Shown piece by piece: positions 1 to 15,767 of a DNA stretch of 64,000 nucleotides (its first letter is position 1; every line of letters starts with the position of its first letter). A model generated the notes under the pieces. It was not told the DNA's origin. It did not search any database and saw nothing but the letters and a program-made list of their open reading frames with translations. The translations under genes and the position numbers were made by a program. The stretch comes from Dissophora ornata. Taxonomy: Eukaryota; Mortierellomycota; Mortierellomycetes; Mortierellales; Mortierellaceae. The stretch is taken from NCBI GenBank assembly GCA_025201705.1, contig MU616586.1:1-64000 (forward strand), written 5' to 3'.

Positions 1-219
1 AAAACAGTAGTCAGTAAAAGGATTGGACAGTAAAAGAACGACCTTAATCATGCAATATAAGTTAAGGGTCTTAACCCTTCCCCAATTCAGGTCACAATGG
101 CGCAAAGGTACAATGGAATACATTCACAGGGTGAGAGCGATAGAAGAAAGGGATATTGTTGATTCCACAGGAAGCAGCCAAGAGAACAAAGGAAAGACAA
201 ATGTGTGAAAGTGACTTAC
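1..219 (-). other. First intron (partial) of the histidine kinase gene
   Basis: On the minus strand this begins with GTAAGT. It has no CAG or TAG, only AAG trinucleotides, and includes a CTTAAC branch-like motif. The acceptor is therefore probably left of base 1, making this intron longer than most in the window. Confidence 0.5.
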
Positions 220-1471
220 CCATTGTGTTGAATGTGTTCTTCAGGACAAGTGTCTCGCCCTTGACAGAGACCGTCATCTTTTGGCTCAGATCGCCGCGCG
301 CGACTGCTGTGCAAACGGAGGCAATGTCACGGACCTGCTCCGAGTAACCAACGGTCATGGTATTGAGGCGACTGATAACTTCTCTCCAGCTGCCATGCTC
401 ATCCTCTAACTTCGCCTGAACACCCAGTTTTCCCTCAGCACCTCGTGCGGCAAACTGGATGACCTCCTCTGTGAAATTGGACAGTTTGGACACCATTTCG
501 TTGATCGATGTAGTGAGGGCAGAGCGGCTGCAGGCTTCTCTCTCACAATTTATCCGTAAACCCAGATCACCTTTCACGACCGCTTCGATGACCTGTGCGC
601 AGTTGCTGATGCAGTTGGCACAGGGGCCTTCGTCAGAAACCGAACGTGGGACTGTAAAGGTCGGTGCACCATAGCTGGCACTTGAGGCCGCCAGTGCTGC
701 TGTTGGAATCACGTCAGTGTTGTCTGGAGGGATGGTAGAATGTGCAGAGCGAAAAGATTCGGGTGAGGAAGGCATCGAAGGAATCGGCTCAGCCAAGAGA
801 AAGTTATTGCCAGTCGCTGCTGCAGACGTTGAAGGTTTGGTTCTTGCGACCACGGCCGAGCTGCTGGTTGAGCCGGTGGCGACGGTGGAGACATCAGAGG
901 CAGATGGTTGGTCGTTCAGTGAAGAGGATGAGGAAGAAAATGTTGACGAGGTGGATGCATGCACTTCATTGATGTTATTCATGTAACTGTGCAAGTCGTC
1001 AGAGGACAGGGATGGCCTCTCCTGGGACAAACAGGAATTTGGGGTGGGGTAGGACGCTGCTTCTTGGTCCATGGTGGTGGAGACGGTGCTCTCGCTCCAA
1101 TGAGTCAAGACAGACATTGGTGGTGAGAGTAGGTCTACGGGTGGAGTGAGGATGGGCGAAGCCAAGGGAAGATCTAAAGGGCTGAGGCTAGCTGGCTGTT
1201 CGTAGTGGTAGTTGCTGCCTTTGGTGGAGGGGCATTCTCTGTGATGCCATGCGAGCTCCTGCTCCATGAGGAGCACCTTTTGAACGACCAGCTGTAAAGC
1301 AACGTCGATCTTTTGGATGAGCGGCGGGGAGGGAACATTGTCAATGCCTGGGTGCAGGAGCGTGGAGGAAGTGAGGAATGATAAGGAGATTGGATCGAGG
1401 GTTCTATCCTGGACCAACATGTCGAGGACGTCGCCCACATGACCAATGTAGGCGTCTGTGAGTGTGGTCAT
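220..1471 (-). CDS. Group III hybrid histidine kinase, N-terminal part (gene runs off the left edge)
   Basis: The first exon encodes 417 residues from the ATG at 1471 and ends at a GTAAGT donor (219-218) after ...NTFNTM plus one base. Roughly the first 275 residues are Ser/Thr/Pro-rich and look unstructured. From about residue 277 there are back-to-back HAMP units with the repeated motif VxxGDL/ARGDLSQKM, typical of the poly-HAMP cytosolic kinases (Nik1/Os-1) that feed the fungal His-Asp phosphorelay and are the target of phenylpyrrole and dicarboximide fungicides. The kinase, ATPase and receiver domains are not in the window. No YAG acceptor is seen in bases 1-217, so the next exon probably lies outside. 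The family is recognised from the HAMP pattern; the subgroup is inferred because the catalytic part is missing. Confidence 0.8.
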
Positions 1472-4400
1472 GATACAACTGTGTCTCTATGGGTATGGCG
1501 GGATATATATAAATATACAATTGTAGGTTGATGGATGAACGATGCGTGATTGCGAAGTGAATGGCTGCGGTGATTGATTGAAAGGGAGGAGAAGCGTGGG
1601 TGAGAGACGGATGGAGAGAAGGATGTCGAAGAGAGCGTCCGCTCTTGTTCTAGAGGATAGGGACACGGGCAGCAGCACAGACACCAGCAAACAGGGCAAT
1701 TGTTTTCCCCTCTCTCCCTCTCGGATTGGGCTCGATGCATGATCGCAGTTCCTCAGCCCGTCATCTTTTCTCATGCAACAACCGCCTCTGTGCGTGTGTA
1801 ACAAGAATTGTGTGCTTGACAGAAGGAGCGAACAAGGAGCCACCCATGCGAGCGACATCCGCCGCAACGAGCTCAGCCAACCACCACCACCGCCACGAGC
1901 GAATCCAGCACACAGACAGGGTCCTCGACAATCTTCTTGTTCCGCTGTTCAACCAGTCGAAAATAAACTTGATCGTTGGCCTGAGCTTCTCAACAGAGTT
2001 GGTCCGCATTACATCACATGGTCTCGTCAATTCCGGGCATGTCTAGCGTGTATGCATGCACTACCCCCTCACTGTCCATTGCTCCTTGTTTTCTTTTCCA
2101 GATAAAAATGGGACATGTACGCCCGCACTAGTGCCTGAATGATAAATGGCATTGGTCCCCTGTCCAAACAATACACGAGATAGGTTATTCAATCCCAATC
2201 CTCGAGTCTCTTTTCGCGTACGTATAGTGCAGTAATCCATGTCTCGCTTTCCTGCGCATGAACAGTCGGCACCCGTAAATAGAGTCCGGTGGCACAAACT
2301 ATGATCCTGCGATCGTCGCTCCCGCCATGCGCGAGAAATTCATCCGATAATTGGAGCGGAGCGGGCAGTTGTTCCGCTCTGTCCTGCAAAGGAAAATGCC
2401 TGCCTTATCTGCATGTCATGTATGTACCCAAGCTGCCGTGGGGGGCTGCAGCAAGCGCATTGGGTGACGCCTACTCTGAATTGTCGAGCTTGGGCCACCT
2501 CTTGGAAGTGGACACACTTGAAAATGTCCGTCCTTCCTTGTTTTGGCTTGCAATGTGGCTGTGGATCGACAACTTTGCGTTGTTCTCTGCGCGGTACTCT
2601 GCGCGGTACTCATTGTGAGCACGTTTCCCTCGTTGTCCATTTGGACAAAGCATCTATTGGCGAGTCTTCTTCAGAACATGACCAATGGTTCAGCATATTT
2701 ACTATATTCTATGACCCATGGAGATATAACTAAGCTGTGCGATTTGAAAGCAAGTCATCATCACCACGCCCCTGGTCCCAAGGGCTTTGAAGTGTTGCAA
2801 CACAGCACTGGACTTGCATAGTGCAAGCCCAGCGAGCGCTTTGAGCCACTCATTATTTACAAGTAAGGAAGTAAGGTGTTCGTGGATCCTCACTTGCAGA
2901 CTTGAAATACAACCCCTTTCTGACACGCGCCACTGTCCTCTCTTTTACATACAGGAACCGCTGCAAGGAATGCAATAAGTGTGGCAATAAAATTCTACTG
3001 ACAAAGCCGCTACTGCACCTCTGTGTAAGGATTGTGCTCTCAACGTCGTCTGGGTAGCACAAGTCAAGTCAGCAAGTCAAGGGCAATGTCAAAAGCGCTT
3101 TTCAACCCAACATCACGCTCCATTGCTCCATTACCGCACTCCATTTCAATTCCTCTTCAGGATTTATTTATTTTTCTGTCTTTCGTGGTTTAATGAGGTC
3201 CCAAAATTGAAAGGAAAAAAAAGGGCGGCACGCATGTTGTCTTGGAAGTGCGTACGCGTAGCCCTCTGACTCCATCTGCAAGCTTACGATTGCATTTTGG
3301 AGTAAACATGTTGACACTGAGCGATAACCGACATGCATCCAACAAACCATGAGAGACGGGAAGCCAATGTGAGCCAGGCACAGAATGATCAGAGCCGTGG
3401 GTGTGTATGTTTGTGTGCATTATATGTATTCTTTAGTCCAGCAGAATGGAAAACGACATCGTGCAGTAGGGCGTGTGTTTTTGCTCTCTCCCATGAAAAG
3501 CTGCTGCTGTACGAATTGCACCAATCACGGAGAAGCATTTTTTTTTTCTTTTGTTGTGCAATTGGGGAAGCACAAACGCCCGAGAGGTACATGTACGCGA
3601 CAAGCTCTTGTCCTCGATTTCATTTCATTCGTAGTGTGCTAAGCAGCAGCAGGGAGCGAAATGGAGCGCACGTTATGTCAGAAAATGAAATTGCAAACAA
3701 GGCGGAAGGAAAGAGGAGTGTAAATAAAAGAAAGAACAGCCGTGTCAGTGATGGCTGGTTCAAAAAAAAAAAAAAAAAGTACGTGAAAAGTGAGGTAGAA
3801 ATGGAGAGAGGGTTATGTGAGCAGTAGTGAGCGGGAACAAACAGAGGACGCGCACGTTTCGCTTGTGTTTGGAGTACATAGACTGGACTGTAGGCCATTT
3901 CATGCATGACGGAGCCACAGTGAAAACAGCATCGAGCGGCACGCTAGTAGTGGAGAGCAGATGCAGCAGGCAGGACGAGGATGACACAAACAGAGCAGCA
4001 CAGGGTGTCAGTGGAAGCAGAGGGAGATGACTATTCGCGAGTCGAGAGGGTGTCTCGGGGGGGTGCTGGCAGGATGTTCGGAAACGCTTTGTTTGATGTG
4101 CGCGACCGGCGCTGTGGCGCTGTGGCGCATTTCCGTTTCTTTTTTCCTTCTTTTTCTGATTGAGAGATGGCAATCCACTTGACCTGGTTTGGTTGGTCCC
4201 GCCGCGGGCGACCAAAAAAAGAAGGGACCTCTGTGCTGAGTGGTGGCAACGAGATCCCACCATAATATATGAAATGCAGAAATGCACCAAGCAGAGCAGA
4301 GCTGCGAGTGGGCAGCGAGAGCAAAAAAAAATGAGACAGACTCTGACCAAGGGAACCACGCAGCGTGCATCGTCGTCGTTCATACTTCCTCCCGCCGTGT

Positions 4401-5288
4401 CCATCGTACTCGTACTCCTGTTCATATCCACGTCCGCATTCCCATCCCTCCCATCCATCCGTCCATCCGTCCATCTCTTCTCCCCTCTCCCCCTCTCCTC
4501 TCCATTGCTCATCCATCTCGGACATCATCTGTCATCGCACTCGCCCTAGCACTTCCCCCCTGCTTTGGAACAAATACCACACAGCCTTCCCGCCATCCCA
4601 CACCCTCCTCCCTCCATCTCTATTTTTCCAAAGCCAAGGTACTCACTTGTTGCAAACAACCCAACCCAACTCCATATTTGACTCCATCCCTCATTACTCC
4701 TACCCACTGGCCACAAAAAAAAGAGAGCAGGGCACATTGAGCATGTACCCACTGATGCATACATGCCATGCCCATGCTACCCCACTCTCTGTTTCAAATA
4801 TGCTTTCATGGTGTCTGTGTATCAGCACCGCGCCAGCTTTCGTTTCACACCGCCAAATTGCTGGTTTGCTATTCTGTTACCTCTTTGCCTCCTCCTCCCA
4901 TTCATATTCTACTTCGCCACCATCCTTCTCCGAGCAAACTCCTGCAAGCCCAGGGGACTGTTTGTGCCTGTTAGATAGTCCATCCTAACACCCGAGGTCC
5001 GTCTCTGATCTCCAATTAGATCGAGCATAACGTTCAACAGGATACACCAGTCAACGCCAACGACAACTCTGCAACGACCGGCATTTGCTATCTTATATAG
5101 CCTCTCGTCCCTTCTTAGTGGTTCGATCAAAACTTGCCGAGGACTGAACACCAGACAGCTTGCCCAACCTGACGACCCAAGACAAAAAGCGGACCAAGAG
5201 GCGTGCTCTGGCCGAGCAACAAGCTCCAGCGTCCGAAGACTCTTTACGAGAGATCTCGTCAGCGACCGTCACGACCATCGATATCGAC
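1472..5288. other. Long intergenic region shared by the divergent kinase and SKN7 genes
   Basis: This stretch holds no supported gene. Visible features are an 11-12 bp tandem duplication (CTCTGCGCGGTA) near 2587-2610, an A17 run at 3762-3778, and a pyrimidine-rich tract with CCAT/CCGT repeats at about 4440-4520 on the SKN7 sense strand, of the kind often found upstream of fungal start sites. Reading frames of up to 250 codons here overlap one another on both strands and are made of simple sequence, so they are not called. Confidence 0.6.
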
Positions 5289-8814
<3,526 letters not shown>

Positions 8815-8884
8815 TGTTTTTATAAATGTTTTTATGTTTTTGTTTAACTGCCGTCTTGAGAAGAGTTCAACGGCAGCGGCGCCA

Positions 8885-8886
<2 letters not shown>

Positions 8887-8929
<43 letters not shown>
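8887..8929 (+). repeat. Poly(T) tract (43 T) just downstream of SKN7
   Basis: A pure T43 run starts 72 bases after the SKN7 stop codon, in the short space between the convergent 3' ends of SKN7 and the ankyrin gene. In the opposite orientation it would be a poly(A) run. Confidence 0.95.
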
Positions 8930-8932
<3 letters not shown>

Positions 8933-9071
8933 TCTTATATCACATTTTATCAAAGCTATGGCGCCATGTAACACTATTTAAGATAAATTAAAGAAACTTG
9001 TCTACAGACAATTATTGAATGTGTCTAACGTCGACGCTTTTTATTGATGGGACAATGAAAAAAGTGTAGGC

Positions 9072-12000
9072 CTATGACGATCGGTACTGTTGCTGCATCT
9101 CTTTGAACATGGCTTTGGCTGCCATCTTTGCAGGGACACGCCTCATCTTGTGCAAATACCCACCACCAGACGTCCCCGAAAGAGAAGCTGGTGCCGATAC
9201 AGAAGATGAAGATAAAGAAGCAGGACTAGATGCTAACGATACGGAGGCCGGTCGTTTGGAATCCGGACCCTCTTCTTCTTTGACGTCATTTACCTTCTCC
9301 TCTTTCTCTTCTATCTTGATTGCTGCGGTGCTGCTGTTGTTGTTTTTGATGTCATCCTCCTCAACTTCCATCGCCAACTCCTCTTCGTCATACCCGATAT
9401 CAAGCGCGATCGTCATCATACTCTCGTTCAGCTGTGCATAATCCAATTTGATAAGTTCGATCACTTCCTCCAGCCGAATAAAGTACAGTTCGCACCCCAA
9501 AAACTTTTGCTTCTCGTGCTCCTTCAATCGGCTCATCGCCGTTGTTGCATTCGTCCATGATGAGAACTGGCACTCCGCAGGGAGGATTTCAAAATTCAAC
9601 TTGACGGCCGCTGCACAGCGGTCTGAGACCATCGACGAGAGTGGGGACCACAGCCGCGCCTTTTCCCGGTTTGTAACCAATCGGCGGTGCAGGTGGGGGT
9701 ATCGTGCAAACAGCGCACTAGGAGCAAGGCCCAGCAGCAACTGGACCTGTCGATCCACTACGCAAAAATGCTGCTGCTGCGACGCAGGCGACGTCGGCTT
9801 CGCTACTGCGGATGTCGAAGTCGAATCTGAGTCTGCGCCGTCGCTCGAAAGTTGAACTGTGTACAGAGGCAAATAACGCTGAGCATCCTTCACAGATCTC
9901 TCAGATGGGACCTGATTCTCGACTGCCTCCTCTTTCTTGATCTTCTCTGTTCCAGCAGAGGTCTTATCGCTCTCCTCAGCCTTTGTCGTGGTAGACTCCT
10001 TGGTCGAACTCTTGTCGTTGACATACTCAGTGCTCAATTCAGATGTGCTCATCTTGGCCTTTTTCCTGGCTAAATCAGTTTCTGCTGCCGCTGAAGAAAC
10101 CTCCGTGGCTGCTGATCCTGACGATGGTGTAATTGCAGAGCGTGTAGTTGGGATCGACGTGGCACTCCGCTGTCGATGGTGGTGCTGGTGCGAAGCAGCA
10201 CTCCCAAGTTTAAGATCGTCTGCAAACTTTTGATACCCGCTTGGCGACGTAAATGTTTGGCTGCTGCGCTTCCTACTCCTTTGCGCTTCTACTTCTTGTG
10301 CTGCTAGAGATTGGGCTGATGTCGGCGGTGGCGACGACGAAGTCTCTGTCAGGGGCGGGGATATGGATGCGATAGAGGATCCAGCAGACATTCCCAAAGC
10401 AGACAAAGGTCTAGAGGATGATAACGATAATTTGGAAGCATGTCGGCTCGCTTTGCTGCCACCGTTACTGCTGCCATTGGCATTGCTGTTGCTGTTGTTG
10501 TCCTTTGAAAACGAAGGCAATGAAGCCACTCTGCGCAATTCCTCTGCTTTTGTTGACAGACTTGGAGCGCGGAAGTGGCCCTCCTCCTCGCGCTCCTTCT
10601 TGATCTTAACTTTGCCTCCATATCCATCCCCGTGCCGATCAGACTCGCGCCGCTTCTTACTGCTTGATCCTGACGACTTCATCTCAACATCATCATCTCC
10701 TTCCTGCATACCGGCGCTCATTCCTGACGATGACATTCGACGGGAGTGGAGTTTCTGCTTCTTAAGCGGAGCGACAATATCATCGCCGTTCACATCGGAA
10801 TTACTGTATTTCCATGCTCCGGTAGACCCATTTGTTATAGTCACTGATGCGGGGGTATTGGAAGACGATGAGAGCGACTGAGAAACTGCAATAGAGGGCA
10901 TGGATGTTGACTTTGAAATAACCCCAGAGTTGGAGCCGTTCCTCGAGTGCTGCTTTTTCTCGTCGATGTCCCTCCGGTCAGAATCTTTCTTCTTGGACTT
11001 GACAGGCTCGTCATTATCACTGTGGCGGCTAGTCTTTCGTTCTTTGTGCTTTGGAGATCCATGGGCTAGAGACGATTTAAGTAATATCCATTAGTGATCC
11101 TGGGATGAGTTCCGAAATATCACTCTATTAGTCTACCCAGACCTCTGGGATCATGGACTTACATTCGGTACACTGAGACAACCGCTTTTTGCTCCGCTCC
11201 TTTGTCTTCAACTCTGCCTGCTCCATAGACGCCTTTAGGAGCGACCGAATCTCAGCGTCCTTCGGAGAAGCCAGATCAAAGCATGTCCTCTTATTTGAAT
11301 CACGCAGACTCACAGTAGCATTGTTTTGCAACAGCAGTCTAACGGCCTCGGTGTGATGATGTCGCACTGCTTCATGGAGCGCAGTTATCTTTTCCCGGTC
11401 TTGCGCATTGACGTTGCATCCATACGCTAAGAGAAGCACCAAAACTTCTGTGTTTCCTGCTTTTGCGGCCAAATGCAATGGAGTCAGGCCCTCGTGGTCC
11501 TTCGGATCACGCTCTGCTCCGCCTTCCAGAAGTGTACCCACCATCTCGATGTCTCCCGATTCCGCCCACTGATGAAGTTGTGTGCGTCCGGCAGAATCCT
11601 TGTAGCGATGATCGATGCGAAATCGATCACCAGCCGAACGTTGAACAGACCTCCTGGACTGCCTAGACTTTACACTTGGTTCCGAGTCTGAATCGTTATC
11701 TCGCTCTGACCGGGAAGACCTGGTCTTGGAACCTTTTTTGCCGCTCTTGGAAATAGATCTGCCTGCCGAGTGGTGCGATATTGAGGCAGATTGCTTCCAT
11801 ACTGACGACTGGACTGGCTTTTGATCGGGCTCGTCATCGTCCCCGTCATCATCCACGATCTGTTTGGGTCTCCTCTTCTTGGCCTTTTTGCGCTCCTCCA
11901 TCTGCTCCTGCATCCGAATCGTCGACAGAAGCTGTTGCATCTTGCGTTCATCTCTGGACATCTGGACTGGCCGTTCCTCGCTAGCGCTTCGGGCGTCATC

Positions 12001-13941
12001 GCTCATATTGGCGTCATCGCTTCCTTCCTTTTTTCGCTTGGCTTTATCGTTCGCTTTCGATTGGTTGGAGGGTGAGGATATTTTTGATGCTTGTGACGAG
12101 AGCGATGATAAAGACGAGCTTGAGGACACCATAGATCCTGCAGAACGTGGGAGAGGCTTCTTGGTACTCCTGGCACCGGTCTTCAACAGCCCCAATATGT
12201 CATCATTCGTTGTGACATCACAAGGCTTGTCTCCTTTTGCATTTTTGAAATCCGGATCAGCGCCATACTCCAGTAATACTTTGACGACTTCCTCATGCTC
12301 GTTTTGTGCAGAATCATGCAGGGCCGTATCATTCCCGTGACCTTGTGCGTTCGGATCTGCCCCACGGGACAGCAACAGTTCTACGATCTTCACATGGCCT
12401 TCTAGAGCAGCTTCGTGCAATGGCGTCCATTCAGCATTGTCCTTGGCATTGATATCGGCGCCTTGGTTGAGCAATTCGAAAGCATTGCTATACGATCCTG
12501 AACTACATGCGCGATGCAGCAACGTTTGTCCAGCTTGATTCTTTCCCGTCAGCATATTAACGAGGTTCTGCCGCCGTTGGAGAAGATCTGAAACCTCCTT
12601 GTCGTCTGTCACATCCATCGGAATGATGCCCTTTGCATTCTTGGCCAGTACATTTGCTCCATGAGAAAGAAGTAGCTTCACGACCTCGACGTGCCCATTC
12701 TGGGCAGCATCGTGGAGTGGGGTATCCATTTGTCCTCCTCGAGCGTTGACATCCGCGTGGTGTTGAATAAGCAGCTCTGCCACTTTTTCGTGCCCAGTCA
12801 CACATGCCTCATGAAGTGGCGTCCATTCGGCATAGTCGCGGTCGTTGACCTGCGCTCCCGCCTCAATGAGCTTCCGGCACGTCTCTAGATCGCCTATGGC
12901 TGTATACTTGAACAACTGCGTCCGTCCTGACCGGTCGCGCTTTCCAACATTTGCAAAATCGGGCTGTTTGGTCTTTTTCTTTGGCTGCTGCTCACCCACT
13001 GTCATCTGCGAGTTAACTTGCTCCATCTCTGCACCCTCTGATGAACCATTGACTACCTTCTTAGCCTGCGCTCTGTTGCTGAAAGTAGTTGGAACTGGCG
13101 AGGTTGGTGATTGTGCTGCCTTTGACCCAACTGCGTTGTTTTTCAGTTTCGGTGGACGACCAGGTTTTCGCTTAAAGGTCTCTCGTCCCCCTTCGCTATC
13201 TGAGCTGTCAGATTGTATCCTGCGAGTATGTTTTGACCGTACCGCGTTTTTGGTCCCAGATTTCTTTGTGTGCCTAGAATTGGACCGCGATCGTGAATCC
13301 GAGTCGTCAGAGGCAGAAGAATCGTCCATAGACTCATCATCCTCCTCCTCGTCGTCTTTGCTCCCGTCACTGGCGTCGTCGTCGTCCGCGCTCGAGTCTT
13401 CTTCATCTTCTTTCTCTGTCTCATGATCGCTTCCGCTTGCACTAGAGGCGCTGCTGAGATCAGAAAGATCAGATCCGTCGAAATCACTCAATGCCCCGTC
13501 AATTAGATCCGCTGATGCCTTTGGCGGTTGGGCAGTACCAGCAGTCTTTGAAGAGGTGTCACGAGTCGACTCTTTTGGTGCATCACCACCATGCTCCGCT
13601 ACATGCGATGCAATCTCTATAGTTGCGGTGGTATGTCTGACGATGACCTTCTTCGCAGGCTCAGACTCTGATGAGCTCGGGGCACGACGTACTTGGCCCA
13701 CTACTACAGATTTTGCCTCTGGAATTGTAGCAGTGGTTGAACGCAAACCATCCATCGTATCCCTACTCGCTACTGATGTCCCTGACTCCTTGACTGTTGG
13801 GGCGTTCGGGTCTGACCCCAAGTATGAAAAGACCGAGCCTGACATCTTGCTCCCAGTGGTCATCAGCATTGGCAAGAAATGGTGAGAGCTTCGTTGGATA
13901 CTAGTGGAGGAACTTAACCGAGAGATGGTCCCATTTTCCAT
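9072..13941 (-). CDS. Large ankyrin-repeat nuclear protein, Hos4-like (candidate Set3-type deacetylase complex subunit)
   Basis: Two exons, 13941-11163 and 11065-9072, join across a GTAAGT...TAG intron and encode 1590 aa. The N-terminal ~330 residues are Ser/Asp/Glu-rich with a short KRKPGRPPK AT-hook-like motif. Ankyrin block 1 (about 338-585) contains a duplicated three-repeat unit, each beginning AEWTPLHEA. Block 2 (about 780-900, from GRTQLHQWAESGD) has three to four repeats. After a long charged, Ser-rich stretch there is a C-terminal folded segment with motifs RYLPLYTVQL, QVQLLLGL and LGCELYFIRLEEVIELIK. Two ankyrin blocks with a conserved non-ankyrin C-terminus resemble fungal Hos4 of the Set3 histone deacetylase complex; animal ANKRD11/12 also have N-terminal ankyrins. 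The ankyrin call is firm; the complex assignment is inference. Confidence 0.75.
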
Positions 13942-14402
13942 GGTGAGCCGGATCCTATAATGACGGGCGATATTAAGTGAGCCTACAGATTAGCCAAAAT
14001 ATCGACCTCCATGGAACGCAATCCTGACTTCAATCTCCTCGTGGCAAGTAATTTCATGCTCGACGTACTCTTGTCGATGCTACGATGATTTGTTTTGAAG
14101 AAGCCCCTCCTGTTGTGGTCGCCTGACTCTGCAAGATTCCTCTGGGGAAAAAAAAAAGGGCAGGTGACGATATCCGTTCAATGCTATTTGAGTACAAGAG
14201 TGTTAGCAAAGATATTAGTGACGAATAGGTTTCTTTGTTACGATGGAGTCAAGAAGCGAGGCCTATGAAACAATGGAAGCGAGAGGAGGAGAGATTGTAT
14301 TGTTGCATGGCAAGAGAGCTGCGCCAGTGTCTATCTGTCTCTCATACACACTTTCTTACTCTCTCTCAGCTCTGTCTCTCTCTTTCTTTCTCTCTTTCTC
14401 TT

Positions 14403-14487
<85 letters not shown>

Positions 14488-15767
14488 TCGCGTGGCTGTC
14501 GGTCTATGCGTCATGCTCATGCCCATCTTGATATGAATCATGCATCCCTTCGTCGGTGGTCCACAAAAAGGCATAGAGAAAAAGAGCAATGTCCCCCCAA
14601 TCTCCTCTCTTTCTTTTGGCATATCCGACAGTTTGGCGAAGCGCTTTTCCAATGATGGGAATAAGCGAGGATAGCATATGTGTGTACGTGTTGAAGTGGG
14701 CGCGGGCGGCGTCGTTGCGCCCCACCCTTCCCGTCGCAGCCTTTTTCAGATTTTTTTTTCTGTGTCTGCTGCATGGGGCTGCTTGTCTTCCTTTTACTTG
14801 ATAGATGTAAGAGAAAATTACCTTGCTTGACAATGTCAACTGATGGGTATATCGGTCAAAGTGCCGCCACGTACGAAGAAAGGGATGTGGCCAAGGAAGG
14901 GAAAAGAAGAAAGAGGACGATAAAGGACTAGTGAAAGAAAGAAAGAAAGCCCCTGGGTCGTTCTATAGCTATGAGAAAAAAATGCGAATGGTCGCAGCGG
15001 TAGCATGTAGACATGAGTTAGTTGACGGGTTTGGTCATTTGGGCAGCCTCCCGGTCACACACAGACTGCAAAAAGAGACGGACGGCATGCAAAAAAAGGA
15101 GGGGGTCAACGTACCAGCGACGGAATCATAAAAATGCTGAGGAAATTACAATGAAGAATAGAAAGCGCTATGGTACAGGCGAAGAGGAACTCTGCTCTTT
15201 TGATGGTTTTGTTGTTGCTGCTGCTGTTATTGCTGTTGTTGTCGTTTTGTTGTTGCTGCTGTTGTTGTTGATGGTGCTGTGAATATGTACAGGGAAATGG
15301 ATGGCGAGGGACAGAGAGCAGGTGATGGGGACGGTAGGAAGAGTGAAGGATTAAAAAAAAAAAAAAAAAAAAAAAATAAGCGGGACACAATAATTTCAGC
15401 ACATGTGCGGTGAGCTTTTGCAGCCTGGCCTGCCAGGTTGTTCCGTCACCATGCACATGCTCTCCCTTTCTGTTTCCACAACGCAACCCTCACTGCATAC
15501 AGAAGGACGGGCAGCATGGTCGCTCCCCCACTGTCCTGCTCAATACGCTCCCTCGATTGATAGGGGCAGCAGCGATGGCTGCCACGACTATCACGTACAC
15601 TAAAAAAAGATTGATACCGCTCGTTGCATACATGCAATTCATGCGGAAATCCGACTTGACAAGCCACATGAAACCTCTTTTCCCGCTGGACACAGCACAG
15701 CAAAAAGAAAAAAAGGACTCATCGCCTCATCGCCAACCACATTCCAAACTTTTACCCAGTCTCAGCA
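13942..15767. other. Divergent promoter region between the ankyrin gene and GPI10
   Basis: No gene is supported. The region contains the CT microsatellite (14413-14485), a GTT/GCT triplet stretch at about 15208-15273 that reads as Gln/Asn codons on the minus strand, and an A24 run at 15353-15376. Confidence 0.6.
14413..14485. repeat. (TC)n dinucleotide microsatellite
   Basis: About 36 uninterrupted TC units, preceded by about 60 bases of imperfect CT/TTTC repeats (from about 14350). Lies about 470 bases upstream of the ankyrin-gene start codon. Confidence 0.95.

Noticed and set aside
3760..4528. Overlapping frames of 120-250 codons on both strands upstream of SKN7
   Set aside because: They consist of simple, strongly biased sequence, overlap each other in several frames, and show no domain or splice-supported extension.
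5160..5288. Upstream in-frame extension of SKN7 exon 1
   Set aside because: The frame is open upstream but the only start-like codon is TTG. The first ATG (5289) leaves a complete DNA-binding domain, so the shorter start was chosen.
15208..15273. Gln/Asn-rich coding relic on the minus strand
   Set aside because: It is a GTT/GCT triplet repeat within intergenic DNA. Frames through it are bounded by homopolymers and have no protein context.
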